Assembly: GCF_023065955.2 (NCBI RefSeq)
Contig: NW_026622963.1
Span: 5,835,001 to 5,899,000 of the forward strand
DNA: 64,000 nt
Source: Ursus arctos
Taxonomy: Eukaryota; Chordata; Mammalia; Carnivora; Ursidae
Direction: 5' to 3'
Shown: one piece after another, positions 22,540 through 33,687 of the stretch
Numbering within the stretch: position 1 is the first letter of the stretch
Layout: each line of letters begins with the position of its first letter
Translations under genes and position numbers: made by a program
The notes under the pieces: model-generated
What the model saw: only the letters and a program-made list of their open reading frames with translations
What the model was told of the DNA's origin: nothing
Database searches by the model: none

Positions 22540-22705
22540 TCAGCTATAGTGTTTAGCCTCAGGGTCTGCAGGCACAGGGTCTTTGATCCCAGCTCTGCCC
22601 CCAGCTCCTCTGTGACACTGAGACACTCCTAGTCCCCTCTGAGGTTCTGTTGTCTCATTTGCAATATGGCCATCAGAATACCTACACCTGCTACTCCAGG
22701 CTCAG
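22540..22705 (+). mobile_element. MIR fragment
   Basis: Forward MIR core: 'gggtctttgatcccagctctgccc', 'gtgacactgagacactcctagtcccctctgaggttctgttgtctcatttgc'. Strongly diverged. Confidence 0.55.
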
Positions 22706-22749
22706 ATGGGGCAAATGCAAACATCCTTGGCATGCTCCCATATACCATG

Positions 22750-23162
22750 AAGAGCAAAGTCAGTTGGCCCTTTTGGGGAGTGATCTTGGCAGCACCTTTC
22801 AAAATTTTTAATGTGTGTGTTCTTTGATCTGGCAATTCTACTTCTAAGAATCCATGTTAAAGAAATATATGTACATGTGAGTTAGGGTATATGCACAAAG
22901 ATGTTTATTCCAGCATTGTTTGTAATAGCAAAAGTAGTCTAGAAATGATGTAAATGCCAAAATGAATTACACTTATCCATGCTGCAACAAAACTATTTGT
23001 CATTTTTATTTATTTATTTATTGAAGATCTAATTGACTTTATTAAGTGATTCATGAATAGAGCAACATCCCATCTAGCAAGTAGAGAGAAGCTCCCTATT
23101 CATTATTTTTAAAGGTAGGGAAAGACTTATTGATGAAGACATGTGTCCAAGATATATTATTT
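22750..23162 (+). mobile_element. Fossil L1 (L1M type), upstream half
   Basis: Decayed ORF2 end: 'tttgatctggcaattctacttctaagaatcc', 'gcacaaagatgtttattccagcattgtttgtaatagcaaaa'. A segment at 23025-23110 ('gaagatctaattgactttattaagtgattcatgaatag') does not fit L1 and may be another small insertion I cannot name. Confidence 0.72.
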
Positions 23163-23178
23163 AAAAAGAATATGGTAG

Positions 23179-23395
23179 GGATGCCTTGGTGGTTCAGTTG
23201 GTTAAGCATCCAACTCTTGATTTCAGCTCAGGTCATGATCTCATGGGTTGTGAGACTGAGCTCCACGGGCAAGCTTCAAGCTCAGTGGGAAGTTGGCTTG
23301 AGATTCTCTCTCTCTCTCTCCCCCTCCCTTTCTCTCTCTCTCCTTTTGCCCCTCCTCCCACTAGTGCTCATGCTCGCTCTCTCTCTTTTTAAAAA
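23179..23395 (+). mobile_element. Older-subfamily CAN-SINE
   Basis: Variant body with 'catccaactcttgatttcagctcaggtcatgatctcatggg' and a long CT-rich stretch. Flanked by AAAAAGAATATGGTAG / AAAAAGAATATAGTAG at 23163-23178 and 23396-23411 (one mismatch). Inserted into an L1 fossil. Confidence 0.93.
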
Positions 23396-23411
23396 AAAAA
23401 GAATATAGTAG

Positions 23412-23700
23412 ATCTAGAAATGATGGCACAGAAAAACCACTGAAACATATTTTAAGTAAAAAAATACATTTTAGCATGATATATAAATTTATATATGCTT
23501 ATTTAGGTTGAGAGAGAGAAGGAAAACCATTTGGAAGGAAACACACCAACTGGTTAACAGCTCCTGCCTCTAGCAACGGTAAGGAGAAGATGAGTTATTT
23601 TTTTGCTGTTGATTTGGTTTTCCTTTCTATATTTCTGTATTACTGAACAGTTCATGATAAATATGTATTATATTTTTAATGTAAAGAAAGAGTACAATTC
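23412..23700 (+). mobile_element. Fossil L1, 3' UTR part downstream of the SINE
   Basis: Continues the copy at 22750 ('gatggcacagaaaaaccactgaaacatattttaag', 'gctcctgcctctagcaacgg'). AT-rich, no intact frame. Confidence 0.65.
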
Positions 23701-23909
23701 TAGTGCTGGAAGAAACTTCGAAGATAACCCTGGCCCAGGGAGGAAGCTTGTGGCAGTCATATAGCCAACCATTGGTAGAATCAGGCTGAAACACTGGCCT
23801 CTCGATGACCAGCCCAGCCCAGCCTGGTTTCCCTCATAAGGGCAAGGCCTTCAGAAAGCATATAAGCCATATAAACCTGAAGAATAACTAATGTTGTACA
23901 AGGGGAAAA

Positions 23910-24075
23910 TTCTGGTCAGAGTGTGGTGAATGGCCTTTGGCCTTGGCTCAGCCACCTACCTACTGGACAAAGTCACTTAACCTCCCTGAGCCTTATTTTC
24001 AGCATCTGTAAGATGGGACTGATTATGTCCACCTCCCAGGGTTGTTTTAAGCTTCAGATAAGATGGGCAGCAGGA
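23910..24075 (+). mobile_element. MIR fragment
   Basis: Forward MIR: 'cctttggccttggctcagccacctacctactgg', 'aagtcacttaacctccctgagccttattttcagcatctgtaagatggg'. A clear match to the family core. Confidence 0.85.
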
Positions 24076-25565
24076 AAACATGAACTGGAATCCCAAACGG
24101 GTCTGTGTTCAATTACTCAGTCCCCTTCTCTGGTCACTGGAACCAGCAAAACCCACCTTACTGGGTTGTTGCTGAACTAAAGGGACAAAATTCATGTCAA
24201 CCACTTGGCACAGTCTAGTGACTCAATACGGAAGCCATCATCATGGTGTAAAAACTCTGTGAGGACTGACAGGCTTTGCAAGGCTCACACCAAGCATCGA
24301 GGTCTTGTGATTTCCGGGTTGCTTCCCCTCCTGGCCTCCTCTTCCCATCTTCCCTCCTCCTCGAAGCAGGGCGCAAATTCCCTGATGCTCCATGGCTCCA
24401 ACTCATGGGGGATCTACTCTCTGCACAGCTGCTCCATTGGCAAAGTACAGAAGGGAGCTATTCTTTTATGATCCCCACAGATGCAGAGCCTCCCCCACGG
24501 GGAGAGGGACATGCTTGAGATCTGGAACCAGACAGGGACAGATTCAAATCTTGAATCAGTCCCTTACAGGTTTTGGGAACTTTTGACTTGATTCTGCAAG
24601 CAATAGGGAGCCATGGCAGGTTGTTAAAAAAAAAATTTCTCCCGTGATTCGGGAGAAAATTGTGTTCTTTTCTCTATATATGAACACTCGTCTCTGTTCA
24701 TGGCCTCAGGAATGAAAAAAGGCAACCTTTCCCTGTGCCTTTTGGTATGGTTAGAATCTGTGCTGTGTCTCTTCTCTAGCCAGTCTGGGGCTGCCTAATG
24801 AAAGTGAGAGACAGGACGCCTAGCAGCAAGATATTGTAATATCAGAGGGAGGCTTCAGTTTGGGGATTGGCCAGGGGCTTGGAGCAAGTGAGAGAATTTC
24901 CCACTCCCCTCGCTGTGCTCAGGGAAAATGCCCCCCCTGGCGCCCTGGGTCAAGTCCCTGCTCAGCACATACCCTTCATGGGCTTCTAGCCATGCTCCCT
25001 GATCCCCCTGAGTCCCTGGCTTGGCTCTCCTCCCTCAGAGCACCTCAGACACACTGGAGGCTCAACACGGATTGCACTGAACTGCATTGGGGGGGCCAGG
25101 AACCGCCGCATGGTGGACCCTCGGTGAACAGCTGGGTAGAGAAGGAGGACATCTGAGCTCTGTGACAGACTCTGGGGGGAGGAGGGGCATGACTTGGCAT
25201 TCAGCTGGAGAATGTTTTTCACTCTGAGCACCAAGGTGGTCCATTTTAGCCACCACAGAACCACCAGGAGCTGCTCCCTTCACACCTCTCATAAAGGCAA
25301 CTTCTTTCCATGTCCTGGACTCAAGGGCCTGCTGTGGCCTCAGCCCGTGTGTGTCCCCAAGGACCCGCCTCACTCCCTTCCCAGCTCCAGTCACCATCCC
25401 CCCCACCACCATCTATGACTAGAGCTTATGGCCCCCCACTGGGAACGCATGACAGGAACACACAAAGCCACAGTGAGTAAGTGAGGGTGGCAGGAGTCAG
25501 CGAGGGAAAGCCCCGGCCAATCCAGCTTGCCAGAGCCACGGGGTTCTGTCTCTCAGCAAGAGCCT
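24076..25565. other. Unique sequence
   Basis: Mixed to GC-rich. The reading frames of 60-116 codons overlap on both strands without domains. No repeat recognised. Confidence 0.4.
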
Positions 25566-25569
25566 GGCC

Positions 25570-25770
25570 CGGGCTACAGGCCAGGCCGGCATGATTTATG
25601 ATCAAGGTCCCTACTGGAATGGCTTTCCATGTTCGGGTCTTTAAATTAAGGCATGAAGGGGGTGGCTCTGAAGAGACTCACAGTTGTTTAATCACCGAGG
25701 CTTTAAGCAGAGACACAAAAGCTCTCGGTGCATGAAGTAAAGGTAAAGTAAATGTATATTCAGGAGAAAA
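25570..25770. promoter_or_regulatory. Candidate conserved non-coding element
   Basis: AT-rich, repeat-free patch with GATTTATGATCAAGG, TTTAAATTAAGG and TTGTTTAATCACC. Flanked by GC-rich unique DNA on the left and a SINE with poly-G on the right. Inferred from composition only. Confidence 0.3.
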
Positions 25771-25876
25771 AAAAAAGAGATGACAACCCTCTTGAGTTTT
25801 CTCCTTCTATTAAGCCTTTGTTTCTAAGTTTGGATGTGGGTCTCTGCAGTTCACTTCAAATGTTTGCCAGATGGCT

Positions 25877-25891
25877 GGGGGGGGGGGGGGG
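25877..25891. repeat. Poly-G tract, 15 bases
   Basis: G-run directly at the 5' head of a CAN-SINE. It could be an expansion of the SINE's starting GGGG or a sequencing or assembly artefact. Confidence 0.9.
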
Positions 25892-26036
25892 TGCCTGGGT
25901 GGCCCAGTCCGTTGAGCGTCCCTTGATTTCAGCTCTGGGCATGATTCAGGGTCATGAGATCGAGCCCCGCATGGGGCTCAGCACAGGGTCTGCTTGAGAT
26001 TCTCTTTCTCCCTTTGCCCCTGCCCCCATTTCTGTG
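25890..26036 (+). mobile_element. Older-subfamily CAN-SINE
   Basis: Head GTGCCTGGGTGGCCCAGTCCG, then 'cttgatttcagctctgggcatgattcagggtcatgagatcgagcccc', a short CT-rich region and an AT-rich tail that has become the TAAA repeat. The same variant group as the copies at 23179 and 47583. Confidence 0.93.
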
Positions 26037-26046
26037 CTAAATAAAA

Positions 26047-26093
<47 letters not shown>

Positions 26094-26098
26094 AATCT
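26037..26098. repeat. (TAAA)n microsatellite, about 15 units
   Basis: Expanded from the SINE tail (AAATAAAATAAATAAA); long and uninterrupted, so probably polymorphic. Confidence 0.95.
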
Positions 26099-26234
26099 TT
26101 TTCAAAAAGCGTTTGCAAGAGGATTTGCTGTTTTGTTTCTACCGAAGTTCTTGCCCTACCCTAGAAGATGAGGTCAGGGAAACTCCATGGAAACTTCTTA
26201 GTCAAAGCGAGGTGGTGTCTGGACCAGACACCAA

Positions 26235-26350
26235 TACAGAGGTGTGTCTGTATTGGCACCTCCTGGGAGCTTGTTAGAAATGCAGAGTCTCAGGCTCCAC
26301 CCCAGACCTACTGAATCAGAATCCACATTTTAGTAAGTTCCCCAGGTGTT
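26235..26350 (-). mobile_element. MER5A-type DNA transposon, minus strand
   Basis: Contains 'cacctcctgggagcttgttagaaatgcagagtctcaggctccaccccagacctactgaatcagaatcc', the typical antisense text of this non-autonomous hAT element. Another member is at 46595. Confidence 0.85.
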
Positions 26351-27335
26351 TCCGGTGTGCAGGGGACAGGCCTCCCCGAGCAGGGTGCGCTCGAGCCACC
26401 AGCAGGTGTAACGATCAGAGGTAATACGAGGGTGAGCATTCACAATTTTCAGAGCTAACTTGAATGTCCATTTATAGCAAATGATGCATCGCTTACAGAA
26501 ATGGTAAATTGACATCAATTGGTGTGTTTTAAAAGTGAGTCAACTTAAAGGAATATCCACTGACGAATAGTAGGGAGTGCTCAGATATGATGCTGCCTTC
26601 CAAGGGGGAAGGGATGACTGTTCCCAGAAGCGCTGATGCCGCAGGGCCCTCCAGCAGGTTGCGGTGCGGACGCAGCTGCGCACAGAGAGATGGGGACTTG
26701 CCAAGGTCGCTCAGTGGGAGTGTGGCGGAGGCAGCACTGGGGCCCAAGGCGGCATCCAGGTCAGCAGTGCACCCCCCACCCCTACAGCCAATCGCCCAGC
26801 TGCAGATCTGTGCCCAAAGCCCGAGCTGCAACCACAGCAGCCCCAGGAACTGGGACGTTTGCAGGTGACACGAGGCAGAAGAGTAGTGCAAATGGCTATT
26901 ACCGAAAATGAAGGCATCACATGGCCTGGGTGGCCAAGGATGAGTCATTTCAAGATGAGCTGGCTCCCTCCACCCAGGGACCTCAGGGCACCCGATTCTT
27001 CACTCATGAATAAACACTCGAAGCTGCTCTGCATAGGCTGAGAAGCCAAATGTGGTCTCAGTGTCGTCCGGTGAAGTTTTGCAAGTAGGAAATCTGAGCA
27101 AGTTAGAAAGGAGCTGCTCATTGATCTTCAACCCAGTGTGTGGAGGTTTGCTCAGATTCCTGGAATAAGGACATTCAGTTCCATCCCAAAATCAAAACAA
27201 AAAACTTCATAGTATTTTAAAGTTTTCTCAGCCCTGTTTGGACTACCCGTGGTTCAGTATTGTCAATACCTGTCCATTTTTCCACTTTTTCCTTTTTAAA
27301 GTTGCAAAATTTGCTGTCAAATCTCCATTGCCTAG
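26351..27335. other. Mostly unique; weak MIR-like trace at 26540-26760
   Basis: The text 'gatggggacttgccaaggtcgctcagtgggagtgtgg' near 26690 resembles reverse MIR. The 125-codon frame at 26664-27041 runs through it, lacks a domain and is not credible as a gene. Confidence 0.4.
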
Positions 27336-27339
27336 TTCC

Positions 27340-27690
27340 TAGCTCCTTATCTTGGCATTCAATGCTGTCATCAATATGGCCTTAATCTAACTTTCCATCC
27401 ACACCATGTTCCAGCCCAATTATACCATGATCCACATGTGGCCAAACCACACCCACTTTCCCCAACCTCCCCACCTTGCATTCCACAAAATCTGTGCCAT
27501 CTGCCTAGAATTCCCTCCCCACTATTGAAATCCTTCTCCTTCAAGTTGCCACTTAAATGCTCTTTCCTCCAGGAAGCCTCTTTGGATTGTCCCCAAAGCC
27601 TGTTGGGACCTCCTATAGCCCTCTACTGCTACCTTGTTATGGCATTTAGAACAGGCTTTGAATGACAATCTTCAGGGTTGTGGCTGGGTT
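27340..27690 (+). mobile_element. L2 3' region
   Basis: L2 pattern: 'catgttccagcccaattatacc', 'cattccacaaaatctgtgcc', 'agaattccctccc', 'cacttaaatgctctttcctccaggaagcctc'. Old and diverged. Confidence 0.78.
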
Positions 27691-27749
27691 TTCTCTGATC
27701 TTTGTGTTCCTGGCTTCCTCGCCTGACTCCCAAAAATCCTACCAGAATT

Positions 27750-27965
27750 AAAGGACCCAGACAAGTCCTGGGTTTGATTCCCAGCTTGCTGGCAATACTA
27801 GTTAGAGCATGACCCTGGGCCAGTTACCTAACCTTTGTACTCATCTGTAAAATGGGAACATGAATCACTTGTTTGTAAGGAAGTCATGAAAATGAAATGA
27901 GGTGGCATGTACGGCATGTGTCCCCTACTGCCCAGCACCTGCTAGTGGCAAGTATGTCAGAGCTG
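27750..27965 (+). mobile_element. MIR fragment
   Basis: Forward MIR: 'cagacaagtcctgggtttgattcccagcttgctgg', 'atgaccctgggccagttacctaacctttgt...catctgtaaaatggg', 'atgaggtggcatg'. Close to full length. Confidence 0.85.
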
Positions 27966-28865
27966 TCATTAGCTCCGTGGGTAATAACCAAAGTTAATGC
28001 TATTTGGAGTGAAAGGCAGATTCTGGGCCCCTGGCACATCCTGTCCACCTCCCCTGGCCCCTCCTCCTGGCTGTACCTCCCTCACATTCTGGCCCCCAGG
28101 TCTGCCCCCAAATTTCCCCCTTTCCTTAACCACAATGTCTTCAGCAAACATCACAGGCCTTTAGGGGTCTGCAGTCTTAGCTGGGTAACAAACAGTGATC
28201 CGGTCCCAGCTCTCATCTCTCTGGGGGAAGGAACCCAGCCCCCAAGGGAAAGAGGTGCTTGCTCAAGGGCTCAGTACCCCCGAGTTGCAGTTCTCAGACC
28301 CGGAGTGGGGGAGGGGTCTGTGGTTTCCAGAGTGCCTTTCCTCCCCCCCAGTCTGGCACAGAGGGGGATGCTGAAACCCTGCTGAACTTCTTCTCTGTTT
28401 TCAAAAAAAAACTATGACCTTCTCTGAGTCTACATCGTCTTGAATACACTCGTTCAAAAGAAGCGTAACTTTCAGGTCTCTCTTCTCTGAGCTGGGAGGA
28501 GACCTTGGGGCAAGGAAACTTTGCACTGTGGGCTGGAGCCTGGAACAGAACGTGGAGCAGGCTGTCCAAGCCTGCCCAGGACAGTGCATGGGGTGAGCTC
28601 TGTGGGAACAAGCCGGGTGCTGCCTTTCCTGGCTGTCCGGCGGACCCCGCGGATGAGAGGGGGTTGGGGGCAGCTAAGACATCGAACAGGTGTATCAGAC
28701 TGGACTTCATCCCTGGGAGCAGAAGCAGGGTGGGACACCGGAGCCAGAAACCAACGAACCAAGAACGAGAGAGAGATGGAGTTGAGCCAACCTCTTCAGG
28801 GGAGGAGCTAGGGGCCAGCTCAGGGGACAGCCGCAGGAGTAAAATAGGAGGTAGGACTTTTCAAG
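27966..28865. other. GC-rich unique sequence
   Basis: Open frames on both strands (up to 162 codons at 27897-28385) overlap each other. No repeat, domain or clear exon. Confidence 0.4.
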
Positions 28866-28965
28866 GGCTCACGATGAACTTCAGCTCCTGTGACCCTTAG
28901 AGCACCCCTACGAGGGAGGCTCTCTTATCATCCCCACTTCACTGCTGGGATGGAGGTTCTATTTT
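28866..28965 (-). mobile_element. Short MIR trace, minus strand
   Basis: Text 'gtgacccttagagcacccctacgagggaggctctcttatcatccccacttcactg' fits the middle of reverse MIR, weakly. Confidence 0.45.
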
Positions 28966-29219
28966 AAACATCACGCAGCCCCCCCACCCCGCCTTGGTCT
29001 AAAAGAAAGAAAAACTGTTCAAGTGCTCAGTTGAGGGTGGGATAGGGGCATGTGGCTTAGGTCTGCCTGTATGAGCTCAGCCTGAAAGCCTCCCACCTTT
29101 GGGTTAAAGCACTGAGTGAGGATGCTAGGAGGGAAGAGGAAGAGCGAGCATGGGATGTTCCTTACCAGCATGGGTGGTGATCGGATACACTGCCTGCCCT
29201 TCCCTAGCAGAGTTCTTGT

Positions 29220-29235
29220 CCCCCCCCCCCCCCCC
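29220..29235. repeat. Poly-C tract, 16 bases
   Basis: An isolated C-run in GC-rich unique DNA (G-run on the minus strand). The flanking 28966-29625 has nothing else recognised. Confidence 0.9.
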
Positions 29236-29625
29236 AGGTGAGGTCCAGCTGAAAAAGGCAGGATCTGGCTCAAAGATGTGGTGACCACCAAGAAAAACCT
29301 GAGAGGCACCCCAATGGGGAGGACGTGGGTGGTTTTTCTTTTAACCCAGTCAACAATCTAGATTCTTTTTTTAAACTCCAAGGAATCCACTTTATGAGAC
29401 CAGGATTAGCGAGACGGGGTGAAGGTCAGAGCTGTCAGCTTACCCTGTCCCAGCAGGCAGCAGGCTTTTACCACGTATTGTATTCTTTCCGTGGAGTCTG
29501 ATACAGGCAAAAGTTCATAAAGATTAAAAGGGCAAGGAGCCTATACACTGTAATGGCAGGCTTCATCTGGAGAATTCCTGATTTTAGTTGATATAGTGCA
29601 TTGACTGCTTTAATGGCCCCAACCA

Positions 29626-29630
29626 AACAC

Positions 29631-29665
<35 letters not shown>

Positions 29666-29669
29666 CACC
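29626..29669. repeat. (CA)n microsatellite, interrupted
   Basis: About 20 AC units with one AAAC interruption. Confidence 0.95.
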
Positions 29670-29714
29670 ACATCCACAGCCATTGTACATGACTTTCACC
29701 GAAAAGCTGGAGAT

Positions 29715-30078
29715 GATTTCCCCACTCTTAACTCTGGGCTAGTTTTGTGACTTCCCTTGGCTGGTAGAACACGGCCAACGTGGCCCATTGTCATTTTCAA
29801 GTCTGAGCCTCGCTGGCATGAACAGATGCCCCGATTGCCTGCTGGAGGACGAGAGACACGAGGGGAAGAATCCAGTTGCCCCCGTGACCCAAGATGAGGC
29901 CATCCTAGATCAGCCAGTAGCCAGCCGACCCCAGACGAGAGAGAACCCAGCCAAGAACAGTCTGGCCTCCTTGTGGCCGACCTCATACCTGACAGCAATC
30001 AGCAGTTGTTGTGTGCCTAGGAGGTTTGGGGGTTGTTTCTAATACAGCATTACCGTAGCCATAGACAACTGATACAAT
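29715..30078 (+). mobile_element. MLT1-like LTR, sense
   Basis: Contains 'tagttttgtgacttcccttggctggtagaa', 'gcccccgtgacccaag', 'cagccaagaacagtctggc' and the end 'ttctaatacagcattaccgtagccatagacaactgataca'. The end is the reverse complement of the start of the copy at 21450, which supports one family. Confidence 0.6.
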
Positions 30079-30885
30079 TTATTAGTTTTCATCTGATATT
30101 TGGCCGTGAAGAGCTGAAGTCCCTAATTCTCGTCATCCCAAATACAGACCTCCAAGAAAACTTTGCCAGAAAGTACTTGGAAGACACAAGCTGTTTGTTG
30201 GCTCCTAAATTTTAAATCAAGGCTAAGACCCTTCCTCTTCATTCAGAGACAACATACTACCTAAATGATCAATTATTTCACTAAACATTCTTAAATCAGT
30301 TGGACTTCCAGCTCATCTCTGCTTCCTCTCAAAAACTTTACTAAAAGCAAAGAAAAGGGGTTGTAAAAGGATAAACACCAAAAAAGGAGGAGGGGATGAA
30401 GGGGAAGACAGAAATAGATTTTAAGAAAAGTTTGGAAGGTAAGAAACAGATGCAAAACTGATAGAGTGACTCAGGTCTCAGCCTTTTCTTTCTACAAGAA
30501 CCTACAAGGACTGAGCCAAAAGGAGGAGGCCGTTTGTGCCCTGAAGCTTGGGAAAGTCTCATGAATCAAAGCTATCAGGCAGGGGTGCTGCGAGGGGCTG
30601 AAAATTCCACACCTGATGGGAAGTCATGCTCCACCGTAGTGGAGGGGTAAGCCGGGAGAGAGGGAGGAGGGTGTCCATGAAATGGGGGAGCCAACAGAGG
30701 AGAGAGGCCCCCAAATAAACAAATAAAAGCTACCAGGAAGATGTCAGAAGGAGGTCTGGGAGGTCACTGCACAGTGGACCAGGAGACGCCCCCCACTCCA
30801 GCTCTGATCGGAGCAGAAGGTAAAGAGCTCCAGAAAGCATGTGTCCTTGGAAAGAAAATAAAACTGAACTACTAGCTGATGTTTT
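30079..30885. other. Unique sequence
   Basis: Mixed composition; nothing recognised. Confidence 0.4.
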
Positions 30886-30889
30886 AACC

Positions 30890-31176
30890 ATATTGAGAGG
30901 AGTTTTGCAATTCTTTTGGAGAATTTAGAGGTCAATTAGTAATAGGAATATAGAAAACTAAACGAACAACAAAAAAGAGGAAATTATCTGCAAAAAAAAT
31001 TGGAATCATAGAAGAAAGGAAATGCATTCATAGTATACTATGTACATGGCTCAGCTATGAACAATATTCAAGTTGTCATAATAGTGTAAATACTGAGTAT
31101 TGATATACTACCAACATTGGGATAGAACTATATGAGAGGGTGCGGTGGGGGGGAGAAAATGCGTGTGCACATGTAT
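30890..31176 (+). mobile_element. Possible L1 or HAL1 remnant
   Basis: AT-rich DNA that resembles an old L1/HAL1 3' UTR in composition and continues between two SINEs to about 31626. No conserved block is strong enough to name a subfamily. Confidence 0.35.
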
Positions 31177-31192
31177 AAGAAAGCTAAATGCT

Positions 31193-31392
31193 GGGGCGCC
31201 TGGGTGGCACAGCGGTTAAGCGTCTGCCTTCGGCTCAGGGCGTGATCCCGGCGTTATGGGATCGAGCCCCACATCAGGCTCTTCCGCTATGAGCCTGCTT
31301 CTTCCTCTCCCACTCCCCCTGCTTGTGTTACCTCCCTCGCTGGCTGTCTCTATCTCTGTTGAATAAATAAATAAAATCTTTAAAAAAAAAAA
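31193..31392 (+). mobile_element. Young CAN-SINE (bear-type subfamily)
   Basis: Head GGGGCGCCTGGGTGGCACAG, young core GGGCGTGATCCCGGCGTT, and AATAAATAAATAAAATC tail with A-run. Flanks AAGAAAGCTAAATGCT / AAGAAAGCTAAATACT at 31177-31192 and 31393-31408 differ at one position. Confidence 0.96.
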
Positions 31393-31641
31393 AAGAAAGC
31401 TAAATACTATCATGCAAAGCCAATAGATAATAATTACAATGGAAAAAATCAGAAAATAGATGTATAAGCACAGTATTCAAAAATATGGAGATGAAAAATG
31501 CAGAGAAAAGAGTTGATTATCTCGAGAATGCACGACTGGGGTGGCAGCAGAGTAGGACAGGGGACTGCTCTCTTCAGCCAGCAACCTTGTCGTACCAGTC
31601 AGCCTTGTGAACAGTATATATGTGATAAAAATTCAAATTCA

Positions 31642-31834
31642 GGGGCACCTGGGTGGCACAGCGGTTAAAGCGTCTGCCTTTCGGCTCAGGACGTGATCCC
31701 GGCGTTCTGGGATCGAGCCCCACATCAGGCTCCTCCGCTGGGAGCCTGCTTCTTCCTCTCCCACTCCCCCTGCTTGTGTTCCCTCTCTCGCTGGCTGTCT
31801 CTATCTCTGTCGAATGAATAAATAAATAATAAAA
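31642..31834 (+). mobile_element. Young CAN-SINE, second of a direct pair
   Basis: Same subfamily and orientation as the copy at 31193, with an extra A in GCGGTTAAAGCG. The duplication AAAATTCAAATTCA is exact at 31628-31641 and 31835-31848. Confidence 0.96.
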
Positions 31835-31848
31835 AAAATTCAAATTCA

Positions 31849-32336
31849 GTTTTAAAAATCAATTTAGGGTCCATGTATTAGAATGATGGAATGTAATACA
31901 TATTCACTAATCAAGCATTTTTAGTCACCTACGGAATCAACCAAGTGGGCACATCCCCCATCTCCCCAGCTACTTGCCTGGTCGGGAGAAACAGGTCTAC
32001 CAAGTGTCCATGCCCTTGCAGAACATGTAAGGACACCATGTCAAAGTGGCATGGAGTGGGAAAGCTTTGCAGACAGGATGATGCTAGTTCTGGATTTTTG
32101 TCTTCTACCCATCTGCTCCTTAACAACAGAGAATGGAAAACCTTCTTTCTAGCTGTATCCTTAATGCATGTTGTACTGAAGTCGGGGCAGGCTCTCACCA
32201 TGGTCATAGTGTATCGGCATCAACAAGCTAACCAGCTCTTGATCTCAGACAACCCTTCAAAAGTGGAGAGCTAGTGCGCCCCAGGTACGGAGGTAAAGGG
32301 CTGAGCCTCAGAGGTCAGTGGCTATTTATCCTAAGA
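31849..32336. other. Unique sequence
   Basis: Nothing recognised. The short frames at 31929-32274 on both strands lack domains. Confidence 0.4.
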
Positions 32337-32349
32337 AGCCTAGGAAGAG

Positions 32350-32563
32350 GGGCACCTGGTGGCTCAGCCAATTAAGCGTCTGCCTTGGGCTCAGCTCATG
32401 ATCCCAGCGTCCCAAGATTGAGCCCCTGCGTGGGGCTCCCTGCTCAGCAGGGACCCTGCTTCTCCCTCTCCCTCTGCCCCTCCCCCTGCTTATGCTCTCT
32501 CTCTCTCTCTCTTTCTCTCTCTCAAAAAAAAAAATAAATAAATAAATAAAATCTTAAAAAAAA
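32350..32563 (+). mobile_element. CAN-SINE
   Basis: Head GGGCACCTGGTGGCTCAGCC, long CTCTCT tract, AATAAATAAATAAAATC and A-tail. Flanks AGCCTAGGAAGAG / AGTCTAGGAAGAG. Third SINE in the same orientation within 1.4 kb. Confidence 0.95.
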
Positions 32564-32576
32564 AGTCTAGGAAGAG

Positions 32577-32995
32577 ATGGGTGGGGGGCACACTGCCTGG
32601 TGACAGGCTGGACTCATGGATCCCAGGGGCTCCCTGCGGACTGTGGGGACACCACGCAGCCCACAGAACAGCCCAGCGAGACCAGGGGGTGAGACTGTAG
32701 CTCCTGACCATCAGCCCTGACCTGGAACGACAGCAGGTCAGGGTCAACATCCCCAAGCGGTCCTCCAGTCCATTTCAAAATCCGGCTTCCTCCAATCGAT
32801 CCCTGCGGGGGAGCTATCAGGCTGGCTGCTTCCTGGTGTCCGCCGAGAGGAGGGAAGAAATTCATTTGCTGGGTCCGGTTGTGGGTAAATGAGATCAAAG
32901 ACAGAGGGGGCACCTTCTGCCAAGGAGAGAAGCCGTTCACCGGGGACGGCCACAAAGAACAGACAGGAGGTAACGGGAAGGAAGGCAGAGACTAG
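32577..32995. other. Unique sequence
   Basis: GC-rich. Open frames on minus overlap each other in two frames, with no domain. Confidence 0.4.
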
Positions 32996-32999
32996 GAAA

Positions 33000-33360
33000 C
33001 TCTTCTCACCTCACAGATGGGGAAACCAAGGCACAGAGTGAGGAAACAATTTGCTCAAGGTCACTTAGTGGTTTAGGGAAGACTCTGACTTATAATGATA
33101 AAACCCAGCATTCATAAAGCACTTACAGTATACAAAGCCCTTAATATATATGTACTCCCCCAAAACTGTGATCCAAGGATCCTTGTATATTATACGAGGA
33201 TGTCCATTTTACAGATGAAGAAACTGAGGCTCAGAGGTTTAATTAAGTAGTTCAATATCACAAACATCTAGTATGTGGGAAAACTGGAACTCGAACACCC
33301 TCTGATCATTGCAGTCAAATCCCTAAGCCCCGGATCTTAGCACTGCACTACACTGCTTCT
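33000..33360 (-). mobile_element. Two consecutive MIR fragments, minus strand
   Basis: A first core ('cacagatggggaaaccaaggcacagagtgagg...caaggtcacttag') at 33015-33075 is followed by a fuller copy from 33095 ('cattcataaagcacttacagtatacaaagcc', 'cattttacagatgaagaaactgaggctcagagg', 'ctggaactcgaac'). Confidence 0.82.
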
Positions 33361-33469
33361 TGGAGTTAGAATCAAGTATCCCATGTTATAAGCCAGGGCC
33401 CAGCCTGCTGCACCCCAATGCACTGTTGTGCCCCAACCCTGCGTGTTTATGCCCATGCCCTCCGTCTCG

Positions 33470-33665
33470 GGGCATGTCTGTTTTCCCTTCATCTTTGTCC
33501 GTCTCTCTCTGTATTTCCTTCTCCATGAGCGTCTGTTTCCATCGCTGCCTCTCCCTGTGTCTCTTTATCACTGTTTCTCTGTGTGTATGTCAGTGTTAGC
33601 TTTGCGCTGTGTGGGCGTGTCTCTGGATGTGTATGTGTATCTGTCTGTCTCTGTCTCCCTCCGAA
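33470..33665. repeat. TCTG/TCTC-rich low-complexity tract
   Basis: Pyrimidine-rich with TCTCTCTG and TGTGTGT units. The open frames over it owe their length to the low complexity. Confidence 0.75.
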
Positions 33666-33687
33666 TAACTGAGAAACAGCATTCAGC

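Noticed and set aside
15667..29669. Regular short repeats considered as a CRISPR array
   Set aside because: They are simple CA microsatellites without spacers, in a mammalian genome.
29468..29683. Cysteine/valine-repeat frame on minus
   Set aside because: Translation of the CA microsatellite.
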